A stretch of 64,000 nt of DNA from Sphingomonas xanthus (GCF_007998985.1 NZ_CP041659.1:1300001-1364000); one strand, 5' to 3'; positions 34,772 through 44,858 are shown, counted from the stretch's first letter. A program made the numbers and translations. The notes: generated by a model from the letters alone, not told the origin.

Positions 34772-34807
34772 AAAAGCCTTCGCTCCGAGATGGGGCGGGG
34801 GCTTTTT
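34772..34807 (+). terminator. Intrinsic terminator of rpmJ
   Basis: AAAAGCC-TT-CGCTCC, a 5-nt loop, then GGGGCG-GG-GGCTTTT(T) forms a continuous 15-pair stem (with T-G wobbles) ending in a T run. It starts 25 nt after the rpmJ stop. Confidence 0.75.
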
Positions 34808-34917
34808 CCATTGCCCGTCAGGAAAAATTCGGGAGATTCGCGCGTTATTGGGTGAATGCACGTTTCAGCGCGGGTTAAGCTCGGCTCGTCCAATGTGCAG
34901 GCCAAGGAGTGAGTAAA

Positions 34918-35190
34918 ATGACTCGCACATGGAAGATGATCGCTGGCGTTGGACTGGTTGCGCTTGCCGCGACCGCGGCCTCGGCTGCCTACGCCCAGGC
35001 CCAGCCCGCCGACCAGGCGACGCCGAAAAGCTTCAACTGGGAAATCAAGGACGGCAAGCGCGTCCCCAAGGGCCAACGGCAGGTCAATGCCGATGGCAGC
35101 TGGCGCGAAGAAATCCGCCAGGGCAAGTGCCTGACGATCAAGGAAAAGTCGGCAGCAGGCGAATATAAAGAAACCCGCAAATGTGATTAG
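34918..35190 (+). CDS. Small secreted protein of unknown function
   Basis: 90 aa; the start is the ATG 8 nt after AAGGAG. A signal peptide (about 1-27, ending ASAAYAQA) precedes a mature part of about 62 residues that is basic and polar: NWEIKDGKRVPKGQRQ, a W-REEIRQGKC segment and a last TRKCD. Two Cys may pair. No family recognised. Converges with the lipoprotein gene, 6 nt between the stops. Confidence 0.7.
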   Translation: MTRTWKMIAGVGLVALAATAASAAYAQAQPADQATPKSFNWEIKDGKRVPKGQRQVNADGSWREEIRQGKCLTIKEKSAAGEYKETRKCD

Positions 35191-35196
35191 GCGGGA

Positions 35197-35616
35197 CTAG
35201 CCCGCCTGATTGCCGGCCAGATTCTCCAGCCCGGTGCCGCCCTCGGTGCCGGGCTGAATTTCGCACGCCGGGAGGCCGACGGCTTCATTGTCTTTGCACA
35301 GGCGAACCTGGACGCTGTCATTGCCGCCGATGAACACGGCCCATTGCCGGTCGTCGCTGCAGGTCGCGGTCCACATGTCCATGTCGCGAAAGCGGGTGAC
35401 ATAGCCGGTCGACACCAGCCGGGCGCAGCGCAATCCCTGATCCGAGATCGCCCGCTTGAGTGCGATCGCGCGGTCGAGGTCGTTAAGCTTCATCAGCCGC
35501 TTCTGCGCCTCGCTACGCACCATGATGTCGTTTTGCAGTGGCGGTTCCGGCGTCGCGCTATCGCCGCAGGCCGCAAGCCCCAGCGCCGTTCCAACCAGCA
35601 AGGCCAGGCGATTCAT
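35197..35616 (-). CDS. Small lipoprotein of unknown function
   Basis: 139 aa. The start follows GAAGGAGAAG and opens a lipoprotein signal with lipobox LAAC (Cys18). The mature part has a DNDLDR-type helix and four more Cys (CARL, ATCSD, RLCKD, LPACE), likely two disulfides. ATCSDDRQWAVFIGGNDSVQVRLC reads like a small beta sheet found in several sphingomonad hypothetical proteins. Function unknown. It sits just downstream of argR on the same strand, 38 nt after its stop. Confidence 0.72.
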   Translation of the reverse strand: MNRLALLVGTALGLAACGDSATPEPPLQNDIMVRSEAQKRLMKLNDLDRAIALKRAISDQGLRCARLVSTGYVTRFRDMDMWTATCSDDRQWAVFIGGNDSVQVRLCKDNEAVGLPACEIQPGTEGGTGLENLAGNQAG

Positions 35617-35654
35617 GCTCTTCTCCTTCATCCCGCCAACGCGTGTGGCGGCGA

Positions 35655-36122
35655 TTAAGCTCCGGCGCGCTTGCGATGCAACAGGTCGACCACGGCGGCA
35701 TTGTCCGCGCCATCGACCAAGGCAACGAAGATGGTGTCGTCGCCGGCCAGGGTCCCGGCGATCGCGTCGATCCGCGCTGCATCAAGGGCGTTGGCGACCA
35801 GGTTGGCCGATCCGGGCGGCGTTTTCAGCACCAGCATGTTTCCGCACGGAATAATCGTATCGACCCACTCGGCGAGCAGCCGGTCCAGCTTTGCCGCTGC
35901 ATGGTCCGCCTCGATCTGGTCGGGCATCACGTAGCGGATCGACCCATCGCGCTTCAGCTTGAACGCGCCGAGTTCCAGCAGGTCGCGGCTCACTGTAGCC
36001 TGGGTCGCGGCGATACCCGCAAGAGACAGGCGGGCAACCAGCTCTTCCTGGCTGCCGACGCGCCCGGAGCGGAGCCAGTCCGCGATCATCAGCTGGCGCT
36101 GGGTCTTGCCGACCGGGGTCAT
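35655..36122 (-). CDS. argR: Arginine repressor
   Basis: 155 aa. Winged helix N-terminal half with SQEELVARL and ATQATVSRDLLELG (recognition helix SR, about 38-52); C-terminal hexamerisation and arginine-binding half with the GSANLVANALDAA and AGDDTIFVAL strands. It senses L-arginine and represses arginine synthesis. The gene is last in argC-argJ-argB-argR, with a 4-nt overlap on argB, so the operator before argC probably makes it autoregulatory. Confidence 0.93.
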   Translation of the reverse strand: MTPVGKTQRQLMIADWLRSGRVGSQEELVARLSLAGIAATQATVSRDLLELGAFKLKRDGSIRYVMPDQIEADHAAAKLDRLLAEWVDTIIPCGNMLVLKTPPGSANLVANALDAARIDAIAGTLAGDDTIFVALVDGADNAAVVDLLHRKRAGA

Positions 36123-36979
36123 TGTAGCTCCGTGCTGATCATGGTGCCGATACCCTCGTCGGTGAACAGTTCGACCAGAATGGCATGTTCCGCACGGCCG
36201 TCGATCATGTGGGCGCTGCCGACACCGCCTTCGACCGCCTCGGCGCAGGCGGTCAGCTTGGGAATCATCCCGCCGGTTACCGATTCGTCGGAAATCCTCC
36301 GGCGCGCGTCGGCGGCGGTCAGGCGATGGATCAGGCTGCGCGGATCGTTCGGGTCGGCAAGAAGTCCGGGCGTAGCGGTCAGATAGATGAGCTTCTCTGC
36401 ACCCATCGCCACGGCGATCGCCCGGGCGGCGTCGTCTGCATTGACGTTATAGGGTTGGGCCAACCGATCCGCGCCGACCGTCGAGACGATCGGAATCAGC
36501 CCGTCGTCATGAAAATCGTGGAGCAATGCGCCGCGGACCTTGGTGACCCTCCCGACATAGCCGAGCCGCTGATCGATCGGCTCGACCTCGAGCAGGCGAC
36601 CGTCCTCCCCGGCCACGCCGATCGCCACCGGCTCCAACGCGTTGATCGCGGCCACGAGGTCGCGATTGGTCTTGCCGACCAACACCATGCGCACGATATC
36701 GAGCGTGTCGGCATCGGTAACGCGCAGGCCGTCGACCCGCTTCACGTCGATTCCCGCCCTGGCCATTTCGACGTCGATTTGCGGCCCGCCGCCGTGAACC
36801 AGTACCGGGCGGATACCGACCGAATGGAGCAGCAGGATGTCCTTCGCCAGGCTCCGCATCCGATCGGGATCGGTCATCGGCAGGCCGCCGACCTTGACGA
36901 TGATCGTCTTGCCCGTGAAGCGGCGGATGTAGGGCAGCGCCTCGATCAGGATACGCGCGGTGTCGTTGGTGTTGATCAT
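36119..36979 (-). CDS. argB: Acetylglutamate kinase
   Basis: 286 aa amino-acid-kinase-fold enzyme, phosphorylating N-acetylglutamate with ATP. Marks: KVGG (about 29-32, the usual form is KYGG), [10 protein letters not shown] (about 59-68), a [28 protein letters not shown] region (about 177-201, counted as two segments) and [10 protein letters not shown]. It overlaps both neighbours by 4 nt. The sequence is rather diverged from common proteobacterial ArgB at the N-terminus, but the pathway position is clear. Confidence 0.92.
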   Translation of the reverse strand: MINTNDTARILIEALPYIRRFTGKTIIVKVGGLPMTDPDRMRSLAKDILLLHSVGIRPVLVHGGGPQIDVEMARAGIDVKRVDGLRVTDADTLDIVRMVLVGKTNRDLVAAINALEPVAIGVAGEDGRLLEVEPIDQRLGYVGRVTKVRGALLHDFHDDGLIPIVSTVGADRLAQPYNVNADDAARAIAVAMGAEKLIYLTATPGLLADPNDPRSLIHRLTAADARRRISDESVTGGMIPKLTACAEAVEGGVGSAHMIDGRAEHAILVELFTDEGIGTMISTELQ

Positions 36980-38142
36980 GACGTCGCCGCATTTTCCTTG
37001 ATGTAGCCGGGACCTAGGTCAACGCTGACAGCGCGTCCCCTGCCCGTACCGAGGCCAAGGTCGACGAGGATATCGATCTCGCTGCCCTTCATATGGGCGA
37101 ACACCGCCTCGGTGTCGTGCGGAACCTCGACGCCGGCCTTGGCAACGCCAATTCCGCCATAGGCGACGCTCGATGTCTCAGTGGCGAATTCGACGCCGCA
37201 CGACCCCGCTTCGGCCAGCAGGCGGCCCCAATAGGCATCAGAGCCGTACCAGCTGCACTTGATCAGCTGGTTGTTGCCAATGGAGCGGGCGACCTTGCGC
37301 GCTTCGGCGTCGTTGGCAGCGCCGGTGACACGGATCACGACCAGCTTGGTCATGCCTTCCGCATCGCGCGCCATTTGCAGCATCAGTTCTTCGCATACCT
37401 GTCGCACGCCGTCTTCGAAGGCGCTGATGTCGGCCGGGCGACCGCGCTTGCCGCTGGCAAACAGCATGACCGTGTCGTTGGTCGACGTCGCGCCGTCGGT
37501 GATCAGCGAGTTGAATGTGGCGTCGGCGGCGCGGAACAGGATCGGCTGCAATTCCGCCGGGGACAGCTCGGCATCGGTGGTGAGGAAGGCGAGCATCGTC
37601 GCCATGTTGGGCGCCAACATGCCGCAGCCCTTGGCCATGCCGCCGACCGACCAGTGGCCACCCTCGGCCACGGCTTCCTTGGGCCGCGTGTCGGTGGTGA
37701 GGATGCCTTTTGCGGCGTCCCGGTGGCCATCGGCCGACAGCGTTTTGCCAAGCGTCGGGATGGCGCCGAGAATCTTGCGCATCGGAAGACGAAAGCCGAT
37801 CAGACCGGTTGAACAGACCAGCATCGCGTCGCTCGCGCAGCCGATCGCGCTTGCCGCGGCATCGCACATCGCCTCGGCGTCGGTGCGGCCCTTGGCGCCG
37901 GTTCCCGCGTTGGCATTGCCCGAATTGACGATCACGCCCGCGGCCATTCCGCCGGTTGCCGTAAGCCGCTCCATGCTCGCTTCGACCGGTGGGGCTCGGA
38001 ATTTGTTGGTAGTGAAAACCGCGGCGGTCGGGACGGGCTTGCCGTCCGCCGTCGCGAGGAGCGCAACGTCGCGGCGGCCGCCGGTCTTTATCCCGGCATG
38101 GTGGCCCGAGGCGACGAACCCTTGGGCGGCAGTCACGCTCAT
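36976..38142 (-). CDS. argJ: Bifunctional glutamate N-acetyltransferase/ornithine acetyltransferase
   Basis: 388 aa. The start is the ATG that overlaps the argC stop. The self-cleavage site is in [18 protein letters not shown]: the precursor is cut before the Thr of ATML, which becomes the nucleophile of the beta chain. Substrate residues SGNANAGTG and GATSTNDT are present. The enzyme recycles the acetyl group between acetylornithine and glutamate, which explains the absence of argE/argA here. Confidence 0.94.
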   Translation of the reverse strand: MSVTAAQGFVASGHHAGIKTGGRRDVALLATADGKPVPTAAVFTTNKFRAPPVEASMERLTATGGMAAGVIVNSGNANAGTGAKGRTDAEAMCDAAASAIGCASDAMLVCSTGLIGFRLPMRKILGAIPTLGKTLSADGHRDAAKGILTTDTRPKEAVAEGGHWSVGGMAKGCGMLAPNMATMLAFLTTDAELSPAELQPILFRAADATFNSLITDGATSTNDTVMLFASGKRGRPADISAFEDGVRQVCEELMLQMARDAEGMTKLVVIRVTGAANDAEARKVARSIGNNQLIKCSWYGSDAYWGRLLAEAGSCGVEFATETSSVAYGGIGVAKAGVEVPHDTEAVFAHMKGSEIDILVDLGLGTGRGRAVSVDLGPGYIKENAATS

Positions 38143-39146
38143 GGATAGATTCCCATCGTCGACAGGCCCGCGGCCTCGTCCAGGTTCAGCATCAAGTTGG
38201 CGCACTGGATCATTTGCCCAGCCGCGCCCTTGCCAAGATTGTCGATCGCCGCCAGCGAGATGATGCGGTTGGTACGTTCATCGTAGCGGGCGGTGAGGAA
38301 GGCCGCGTTGGAGCCGGCTGCCCATTTCGTTTCCGGCGGCATTTCCCCGACATGGACGAAACGCTCATTGGCATAGGCGTCGCGTAGCACTTGCAGAGGA
38401 TCGCCGGGCTGCCGGGCCTGCGCATAGCAGGTGGCAAGAATGCCGCGGCTAAGCGATGCCAGGTGGGGAGTGAACAGGATAGAGGCGCCGGTCATCATCT
38501 CCATTTCCGCGGTATGGCGATGTCCGAGCAATCCATAGGCGCGGAAGTTCCCGTCGACCGCGCAAAAATGGGTTCCGGCGCCTGCGCCGCGACCGGCGCC
38601 GCTGACCCCCGATGCGGCGTCGACGATAATGCCGGTCGGTTCGACCAGTCCCGCTTCAATCAGCGGGCGCAGGGCAAGGCTTGCCGCGGTGGGGTAGCAG
38701 CCCGGGGCAGCGACCCGCGCCGCTCCGCGGATTTCCTCCCGGTGAAATTCGGGTAATCCGTAGACGAACGTCGAAAGCAGGTCGGGCCGGGCGTGCGGCT
38801 CGCCATACCAACGCTCGAACTGTTCGGCGCTGTCCAGCCGAAAGTCAGCGCCGAGGTCAACGATCGGCAGGTCGGCGGCGACCAGCTGATCCGCCAATCT
38901 CTGGGTCTCCCCATGCGGCAGGGCGGCAAGGATCAGGTCGCAGCCGCGCAGCTTCTTGGGATCCCACCGGGCGAAATGTTCGGACGCGTAGGCGAGGGCG
39001 AGGTGGGGATGGACGGACGACACCGGCTGGCCCGCGCTCGACGCCCCGAATGCGACCCCGACCTTGATCGCCGGATGGCCGGCGATCAGCCGCATCAACT
39101 CGCCGCCGACATAACCGGAAGCCCCCAGGATTGCTGCACGAATCAT
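38139..39146 (-). CDS. argC: N-acetyl-gamma-glutamyl-phosphate reductase
   Basis: 335 aa. NADP-binding [14 protein letters not shown] at the N-terminus, catalytic Cys in [11 protein letters not shown] (about residue 150), and catalytic-site [13 protein letters not shown]. The second ATG (39146) was used, because the ATG five codons earlier lies inside the operator-like repeats. First gene of the arginine operon. Confidence 0.93.
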   Translation of the reverse strand: MIRAAILGASGYVGGELMRLIAGHPAIKVGVAFGASSAGQPVSSVHPHLALAYASEHFARWDPKKLRGCDLILAALPHGETQRLADQLVAADLPIVDLGADFRLDSAEQFERWYGEPHARPDLLSTFVYGLPEFHREEIRGAARVAAPGCYPTAASLALRPLIEAGLVEPTGIIVDAASGVSGAGRGAGAGTHFCAVDGNFRAYGLLGHRHTAEMEMMTGASILFTPHLASLSRGILATCYAQARQPGDPLQVLRDAYANERFVHVGEMPPETKWAAGSNAAFLTARYDERTNRIISLAAIDNLGKGAAGQMIQCANLMLNLDEAAGLSTMGIYP

Positions 39147-39155
39147 TGGAGCTAT

Positions 39156-39180
39156 ATGCAAATTACTGCATATTTATGCA
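39156..39180. promoter_or_regulatory. ARG-box-like operator before argC
   Basis: TGCAT-ATTT-ATGCA (39167-39180) is a perfect 5-4-5 inverted repeat, and it is joined to a second ATGCA-AATTAC-TGCAT (39156-39171), giving tandem repeats that share one arm. The architecture is that of ArgR operators (TGAAT-N4-ATTCA in E. coli). It lies 10-34 nt upstream of argC, and the cognate argR ends this operon. Binding is inferred. Confidence 0.6.
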
Positions 39181-39184
39181 AGCA

Positions 39185-40357
39185 TCAGCCTTGGTACCGG
39201 ATCGTTACCTTCGCGGCCGCCGCGATCGCGCGGTCTTTGGCGCCGCGGACATCGGCAGCCCGGGCAAGCGCCACGCCCATGCGGCGGTTGTTGAGCGTCT
39301 TGGGCTTGCCAAACAGGCGCAGTTCGACCGGGTGGCCCTCGTCGCCGGTCGCGAGCGCCTCGGCAACGCCGCCAAAGGTGAAATGCCGATGTTCACGGTC
39401 GGCGAGGACAACGGCACTGGCCGAAGGGCCGGCGAAGTCGATCGCCGGGATAGGCATCCCCAGGATAGCGCGAAGGTGAAGTTCGAACTGGTTGGGGTTC
39501 TGGCTGATCATCGTGACCATGCCCGTGTCATGCGGGCGCGGGGATAGTTCGGAGAAGATCGCCTGGTCGCCGGCAATGAAGAATTCGACGCCGAAAAGAC
39601 CATGCCCGCCCAGCGCGTTCACGACCTTGGCAGCCTGTTCGCGGGCGGATTGGAGCGCGGTCTCGGGAATGGCCGCGGGCTGCCAGCTTTCGCGATAGTC
39701 ACCGGCTTCCTGGCGGTGGCCAACCGGTTCACAGAACAGAACCCCGCCCCTTGTCGCCACGGTCAGCAGGGTGATCTCGCTGTCAAATGCGATGAACTGC
39801 TCGACAATGACTCGTGGCCGGTCGCCGCGCATATTGGCGACGGCATAATCCCAGGCGCTGCCAAGTTCATCCTCACTTCGGGCCACGCTTTGGCCCTTTC
39901 CCGACGAGGACATGACGGGCTTGACCACCGCCGGAAGGCCGACCGTGATTGCGGCGGCGATCGCCTCGTCGCGACTTTCGGCGAAGACATAGGCGGATGT
40001 GGTGAGGCCAAGTTCCTGGGCGGCGAAGTCGCGGATGCCGTCGCGGTTCATCGTCAGCTGCGCCGCCTTGGCCGACGGGACGACTGTCCACCCTTCTAGC
40101 TCGAGTGCCGCCAGCGCCGCAGTGTCGATTGCTTCGATTTCCGGAACGATATAGTCGGGCCGGTGTCGCTCCACCGCCTCGCGCAGCGCGGCACCATCGA
40201 GCATCGAAAACACCTCGCGGGCGTCGGCCATCTGCATTGCGGGGGCATCGTCATAGCGGTCGCACGCGATAACCCGGCAGCCCAGCCGCTTGGCGGCAAT
40301 GGTGAATTCGCGTCCCAATTCTCCGGAGCCAAGCAGCATCAGGGTGGCGATATACAT
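39185..40357 (-). CDS. purT: Formate-dependent GAR formyltransferase
   Basis: 390 aa ATP-grasp enzyme making formyl-GAR from formate and ATP, a PurN-independent route in purine synthesis. It has MLLGSGELGREF at the N-terminus, the ATP loop VVKPVMSSSGKGQS (about 146-159), FCEPVGHRQEAGDYRESWQP (about 211-230) and ELSPRPHDTGMVT (about 269-281). Two Met (residues 1 and 7) could be the start. Downstream argC shares strand, but the ARG boxes between suggest its own promoter. Confidence 0.95.
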   Translation of the reverse strand: MYIATLMLLGSGELGREFTIAAKRLGCRVIACDRYDDAPAMQMADAREVFSMLDGAALREAVERHRPDYIVPEIEAIDTAALAALELEGWTVVPSAKAAQLTMNRDGIRDFAAQELGLTTSAYVFAESRDEAIAAAITVGLPAVVKPVMSSSGKGQSVARSEDELGSAWDYAVANMRGDRPRVIVEQFIAFDSEITLLTVATRGGVLFCEPVGHRQEAGDYRESWQPAAIPETALQSAREQAAKVVNALGGHGLFGVEFFIAGDQAIFSELSPRPHDTGMVTMISQNPNQFELHLRAILGMPIPAIDFAGPSASAVVLADREHRHFTFGGVAEALATGDEGHPVELRLFGKPKTLNNRRMGVALARAADVRGAKDRAIAAAAKVTIRYQG

Positions 40358-40427
40358 CGCGGCTCGCTAGCCTGATGTCGTACATTCGTCATCCCCTTTC
40401 GCGGGGGATGCACCCGGGGGAACTTCG

Positions 40428-41369
40428 ATGCGTCATTTCGTCCTATTGTCCGCCTACCTGCTGACGGCCTGCCAGACCCGCGATGAAGGCGGGATGGTCG
40501 CGTCCAGCCCGCCCCCGCCGGTTGTGCCTTCGGTATCGTTCCCGGCTGGCGCGACCCCGACCAGCATCCTTGCCGCATCGAAGGCGGAGGAATGGGTCGC
40601 GATTCCTGCCGACGACCTGATGGTGATCGATCTTGCCGGTAATCGGCGGGTCGTGATCCAGCTCGCGCCCGACTTCGCGCCAGTACATGTCCGCAACATC
40701 AAGGCGCTGGCCCGCACCGGCTATTGGCAGGGCGCGGCGGTTTATCGGGTCCATGACAATTATGTCGCGCAATGGGGGAATAACGAAACCGACAAGCCGC
40801 TACCCGCCGGCGTCGTCAAGCAGCCGCCCGCCGAATATGAGCGCCCGCTGTCCGGGCTGGATGTCGTGCCGCTGGGGTCGCCTGATCCCTATGCTGCGAT
40901 GGTCGGCTACGCGAAGGGCTGGCCGGTGGCGGTCGATTCGCGCGCCGCAACCGCTACCCTCGCTCATTGCTATGCCAGCGTCGGCGTCGGCCGGGACCTT
41001 TCACCCGATACCGGAATGGGCGGCGAACTATACGCGGTGATCGGTCACGGACCGCGCGCGCTCGACCGGGTTATTGCCAATGTCGGACGGGTGGTAAGCG
41101 GCATCGAGCATCTTTCGAGCTTGCCGCGCGGAACCGAGGCGCTCGGTTTCTACAAGGAACGGGCATCCGACGTGCCGATCGTCAACGTACAAATGGCCTC
41201 GACGATCGCCGAGGACGAGCGGCCCCGCTTCGAATATCTCGACGAGAAGAGCCAGAGCTTCGCCGCCTGGCTGCACGTCAAGAAAAACCGGCGGGACGAT
41301 TTTTACATTCGTCCCGCCGGCGGTGTGGATCTTTGCAATGCGACGACGCCGGTAAGGGCTTCGGCTTAG
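40428..41369 (+). CDS. Lipoprotein cyclophilin-type peptidyl-prolyl isomerase
   Basis: 313 aa. Lipoprotein signal MRHFVLLSAYLLTAC, lipobox Cys15. A cyclophilin fold follows from about residue 68: IQLAPDFAPVHVRNI, AVYRVHDNYVAQWGN (counterpart of FHRVIPGFMIQGG), and a LAHCYASVGVGRD insert with TGMGGELYAVIGHGPRALDRVIANVG. The catalytic Arg is kept, but the region is unlike the standard pattern and Gly/Gln positions differ, so isomerase activity is probable, not certain. Confidence 0.82.
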   Translation: MRHFVLLSAYLLTACQTRDEGGMVASSPPPPVVPSVSFPAGATPTSILAASKAEEWVAIPADDLMVIDLAGNRRVVIQLAPDFAPVHVRNIKALARTGYWQGAAVYRVHDNYVAQWGNNETDKPLPAGVVKQPPAEYERPLSGLDVVPLGSPDPYAAMVGYAKGWPVAVDSRAATATLAHCYASVGVGRDLSPDTGMGGELYAVIGHGPRALDRVIANVGRVVSGIEHLSSLPRGTEALGFYKERASDVPIVNVQMASTIAEDERPRFEYLDEKSQSFAAWLHVKKNRRDDFYIRPAGGVDLCNATTPVRASA

Positions 41370-41373
41370 GCGA

Positions 41374-41634
41374 TCAGGCCGCCCATGCGGGCGATGTATC
41401 GCGGTTGCGGTGCTGGATAACGATCGGGCCATTATGATGACGCATGCTCGCTTCGGCCAGAGGCAGTGCCGTGGCGCAGAAAGCGCATTCCGCCGACACG
41501 CGGCCGATCAGCCATTGCGTCCGGCCGCAACCGGGGCAGTGGTTCACTTCATGTTCGCGATAGACGACATGGTAACCGCGCCCCGCCGGGTCATGTTTCA
41601 TCTGCAAATCGCCCAGTGTGGGAACTGAAGCCAT
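41374..41634 (-). CDS. Small zinc-ribbon protein
   Basis: 86 aa from the ATG after GGAAT. NHCPGCGR...CAFC carries two CxxC pairs about 18 residues apart, likely a zinc knuckle. No family name is recognised beyond a conserved alphaproteobacterial hypothetical. It may contact nucleic acid or protein. Convergent with the cyclophilin gene, 4 nt between stops. Confidence 0.65.
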   Translation of the reverse strand: MASVPTLGDLQMKHDPAGRGYHVVYREHEVNHCPGCGRTQWLIGRVSAECAFCATALPLAEASMRHHNGPIVIQHRNRDTSPAWAA

Positions 41635-41697
41635 CGGACATTCCTTTCGGCGAAACAGAACGACCGAAGTTCCAATGGGTTGCATCGATGCACCAAC

Positions 41698-44181
41698 TTA
41701 CAGCGTTCGCAGTCCCTCGGCGGGACGCGCGTTGAGCGCCGGCATCGCAGCGGCGAGTGCCGCCAGCACCGCGAGAAGGATTGCCCCAAGCGGGATGGTC
41801 GCCAGCGCCGCCCAGTCGGGCCGGAACGCAAATTCGAACTGCTCCACCACCACCCAGCGCGCCGCGAGAGTGCCGGCCCCGAACGCCACCGAGGCCACAG
41901 CGGTGGCAAGAAGTGCAAATTCGACCAGCTGGCTTCGGGTCACTTCACCGCGGGTCGCGCCGACAAGCCGCAGCAGGACGATTTCGCGGGCGCGCTGGCG
42001 GCGGGTCGCAACTACCGATCCGGCAAGCACGATCATTCCCATCAGGATGGCGAAGACCGTTGCGATCCGAACCGCCCCGTCGATCGATTTAAGCAGTGTC
42101 TTCGCTTCCTCGACGACTTCGGAAACGCGAATTGCGCTGACCATCGGCAATTCGGCGGTCAGCGTCCCTTCAAGCGCGACGGTCGACCGGCCTTCGACAG
42201 GCGCGACGGTCGCCATGAGCGTATAGGGTGCGCCTTGAAGTGCGCCGGGCGAGAAGATGATGGCGAAGTTGAAGCCAAAACTGCGCCAGTCGATTTCCCG
42301 CAGCGATGCGATCCGCGCGTCAATAGGCCGGCCAAGGATGGCAATGGTCAGGCTATCGCCGACCTTGAGGTCGAGCGCGCGCGCCGCATCGACATCAAGG
42401 CTGATCAGTGGCGGACCGCGATAATCCGCCGGCCACCATTGACCGGCGACCACCCGGTTGGCGGGAGGTAGGCGCTCAGCGAATGTCAGGCCGCGATCAC
42501 CGCGCAGGATCCAGGCCCCTTCGGGGATGGTCTGCAGGTCGGCGACCCGGGTGCCGTTCACCTTGGTTACCGGACCGCGCAGTGACGGGACCAGCCTCAC
42601 CTCTGACCCTGGGGCGCGGGCTTCGACCAGCGTGCGAAACCGCTCCCCCTTGGACGGCGGAATGTCGACCAGAAACAGCGCCGGCGCCCGGCGCGGGATA
42701 TTGGTATCGATTTCGGCCAGCACGCCCTGCGCCGTCGCCGCCAGAGTCACCAGCAGGGTAAGACCAAGACCGAGCGAGACTGCCAAGCGTCCGGTCGCCG
42801 CGCCCGGCCGGTCGAGCGCGGCGACGCCGAGCCTGGTGATGGGTCCGCCAAGATGGCGGGCACCGCGTGCGGCAAGACGGATCAGGCTCCCCACCAGCGC
42901 GAATAGCAGGCAGAGGCCCGCGATCGCGCCGATGCCGATTGCGGCGAATTGCGGATCGCTTGCCGTGCCGATCGCGAGTGCCGCGGCAAGCGCCAGCGCA
43001 AGCCCGGGCAGCAGGAAGCTCCGCCATTTGGGCGGTTCGCCATTGCCGAGGTCACCGCGAAGCAGCCGTGCCGGCCTGGTATCGCCCGCGGTGGAGACCG
43101 TTCGCCAGCTGGCGGCAAAGGAGATCAGCAGGCCGAACATCGCGGCCTGCCCAAGCGCTACCCATTGGGGCGAGCTGTCGGGAGCGACTGGCAGAAGGTC
43201 GGCGGTGAACCGGGCGACCGTCGCCGGCGCCGCCGCGCCAACCAGCAGGCCGGCAAGGACCGCGAGCCCGGAAATCAGGCCAATCTGGACCAGCAGTATC
43301 GCGTTGACGGTGCCGCGACTGGCTCCGACCAGCTTCAAAATTGCAATGGTCGGTCGGCGCGAGGCAGCGAATGCCGCGGCCGCGCTCGACATTCCGAGCC
43401 CGCCGATCGCCAGTGCCGACAGGGCGACCAGCAACAGCATCTGCCCCAACCTGTCGATAAAGCGGCGCGTGCCCGATCCGGCCTCATCCCGACTGGTGGC
43501 GCGCCAGCCGCCGTCGGGGAAGCGTTGCTGAAAGGCCTTGCCGGCGGCGTCGGCGTCGACCCCGGCCGGTAGGAGCAGGCGATAACTGGTGGCAGTCAGG
43601 CTGCCCGGCTGGATCAGTCCGGTCATCGCCAATCCGGACTCGTCCATGATCGCGGGCGGTGCGAGCGCGAACCCGGCGGAGCGCGGCAATTTTTCGACGA
43701 TGGCGGAGATTCGGAATGCAGCATTGCCGATTCGCAGCGAATCGCCAACACCAAGCTCCAGCCGCTCGGAGACCTCGCGTCCGATGGCGACTTCGGCGCC
43801 CTGCGGACGGCTTCCCCCGGCAACCCAGCTTACGCCGCCGGCAAGTGGCCAGCGCGAATCCACGCCGGACAGTTCCGCCAGCAGGCTGCGACCATCGGGC
43901 GCCACCAGCATGGCGCGGGTCATGACGCTTCTCGAAGAGGTTCCGAGTCGGTCGATCGCAGCGCGCTCTGCGGGGTTCGCTTCGCGCTGGGCAACGCTGA
44001 GGACGAGGTCACCGCCAAGCAGCGAGCGCCCGTTGGCGGCGATAGCGGAATCGATCGAAGAGGCCAGGCTCGTGACCGAGGCAAGGCCGGCGACGGCAAC
44101 GGCGAGGCAAAGCCACAAAAGGCCAAGTCCCGAAAGTCCGCCCCTAAGGTCCCGCAGCGCGAGCCGCCACACTTCCTTCAT
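41698..44181 (-). CDS. ybbP: ABC transporter permease, YbbP/FtsX family
   Basis: 827 aa. One N-terminal helix (about 22-45), a periplasmic domain, then three helices (about 245-360), a fourth group at about 400-440, a second large periplasmic domain, and three C-terminal helices (about 715-815): the FtsX-duplicated plan of YbbP. Its ATG overlaps the stop of the ATPase gene. With YbbA and the divergent TesA it repeats the E. coli tesA-ybbA-ybbP arrangement. Substrate unknown; likely a lipid- or stress-linked MacB-type mechanotransmitter. Confidence 0.88.
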   Translation of the reverse strand: MKEVWRLALRDLRGGLSGLGLLWLCLAVAVAGLASVTSLASSIDSAIAANGRSLLGGDLVLSVAQREANPAERAAIDRLGTSSRSVMTRAMLVAPDGRSLLAELSGVDSRWPLAGGVSWVAGGSRPQGAEVAIGREVSERLELGVGDSLRIGNAAFRISAIVEKLPRSAGFALAPPAIMDESGLAMTGLIQPGSLTATSYRLLLPAGVDADAAGKAFQQRFPDGGWRATSRDEAGSGTRRFIDRLGQMLLLVALSALAIGGLGMSSAAAAFAASRRPTIAILKLVGASRGTVNAILLVQIGLISGLAVLAGLLVGAAAPATVARFTADLLPVAPDSSPQWVALGQAAMFGLLISFAASWRTVSTAGDTRPARLLRGDLGNGEPPKWRSFLLPGLALALAAALAIGTASDPQFAAIGIGAIAGLCLLFALVGSLIRLAARGARHLGGPITRLGVAALDRPGAATGRLAVSLGLGLTLLVTLAATAQGVLAEIDTNIPRRAPALFLVDIPPSKGERFRTLVEARAPGSEVRLVPSLRGPVTKVNGTRVADLQTIPEGAWILRGDRGLTFAERLPPANRVVAGQWWPADYRGPPLISLDVDAARALDLKVGDSLTIAILGRPIDARIASLREIDWRSFGFNFAIIFSPGALQGAPYTLMATVAPVEGRSTVALEGTLTAELPMVSAIRVSEVVEEAKTLLKSIDGAVRIATVFAILMGMIVLAGSVVATRRQRAREIVLLRLVGATRGEVTRSQLVEFALLATAVASVAFGAGTLAARWVVVEQFEFAFRPDWAALATIPLGAILLAVLAALAAAMPALNARPAEGLRTL

Positions 44182-44858
44182 GCGGCGTCCGCGACCAGCC
44201 GGCCGTCGGACATGCGGACGATCCGCGAGGCACGGGCGGCAACCGCCGGGTCGTGGGTGATGACCAGCAGCCCGGCGCCCGCCTGGCTGGCACGGTCGAA
44301 CAGCAGGTCGATGATCTGGCCGCCCGTCGCGCTGTCGAGGTTACCGGTCGGCTCGTCGGCCAGCAGCAGTTGGGGCCGCGGCGCGGTCGCGCGGGCAATG
44401 GCGACCCGCTGCTGCTCGCCGCCTGACAATTGGGCTGGATAATGCGCCAGGCGATGGCCAAGCCCGACGGACTGAAGTTCCGCCGCCGCGCGCTCGCGCG
44501 CATTGGTGATCCCAGCGAGCTCCAGCGGGACCGCGACATTTTCCAGCGCAGTCATCGTCGGCAGCAGGTGGAAGGCCTGGAGGATGATCCCCAGCGACCG
44601 TCCCCGCAGCCGGGCCAGCGCGTCTTCACCCAGTTCCCCGATCTGCGTTCCGGCGAGAGACACGCTGCCTCGGTCGGCGCGCTCAAGTCCGGCGATCACC
44701 GCCATCAAGGAGCTCTTGCCGGAACCGGAAGGGCCGAGCACCGCGACCGTTTCGCCGGCGTCCAGCGCCAGGCTCACCCCCTTGAGGATATCGGTTCGGA
44801 CGTCGCCTTCACCGAGGGTGAGGTGAATGTCGTCGATGTCGATTAACGGCTGGCCCAT
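44178..44858 (-). CDS. ybbA: ABC transporter ATP-binding protein, YbbA type
   Basis: 226 aa. Walker A GPSGSGKSS (about 41-49), signature LSGGEQQRVAIARA (about 142-155), Walker B LLLADEPTG (about 161-169) and the switch His in ITHD. LolD/MacB-like subgroup. The start is the ATG nearest the family N-terminus; the frame is open upstream into the tesA promoter. Pairs with YbbP. Confidence 0.94.
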   Translation of the reverse strand: MGQPLIDIDDIHLTLGEGDVRTDILKGVSLALDAGETVAVLGPSGSGKSSLMAVIAGLERADRGSVSLAGTQIGELGEDALARLRGRSLGIILQAFHLLPTMTALENVAVPLELAGITNARERAAAELQSVGLGHRLAHYPAQLSGGEQQRVAIARATAPRPQLLLADEPTGNLDSATGGQIIDLLFDRASQAGAGLLVITHDPAVAARASRIVRMSDGRLVADAA

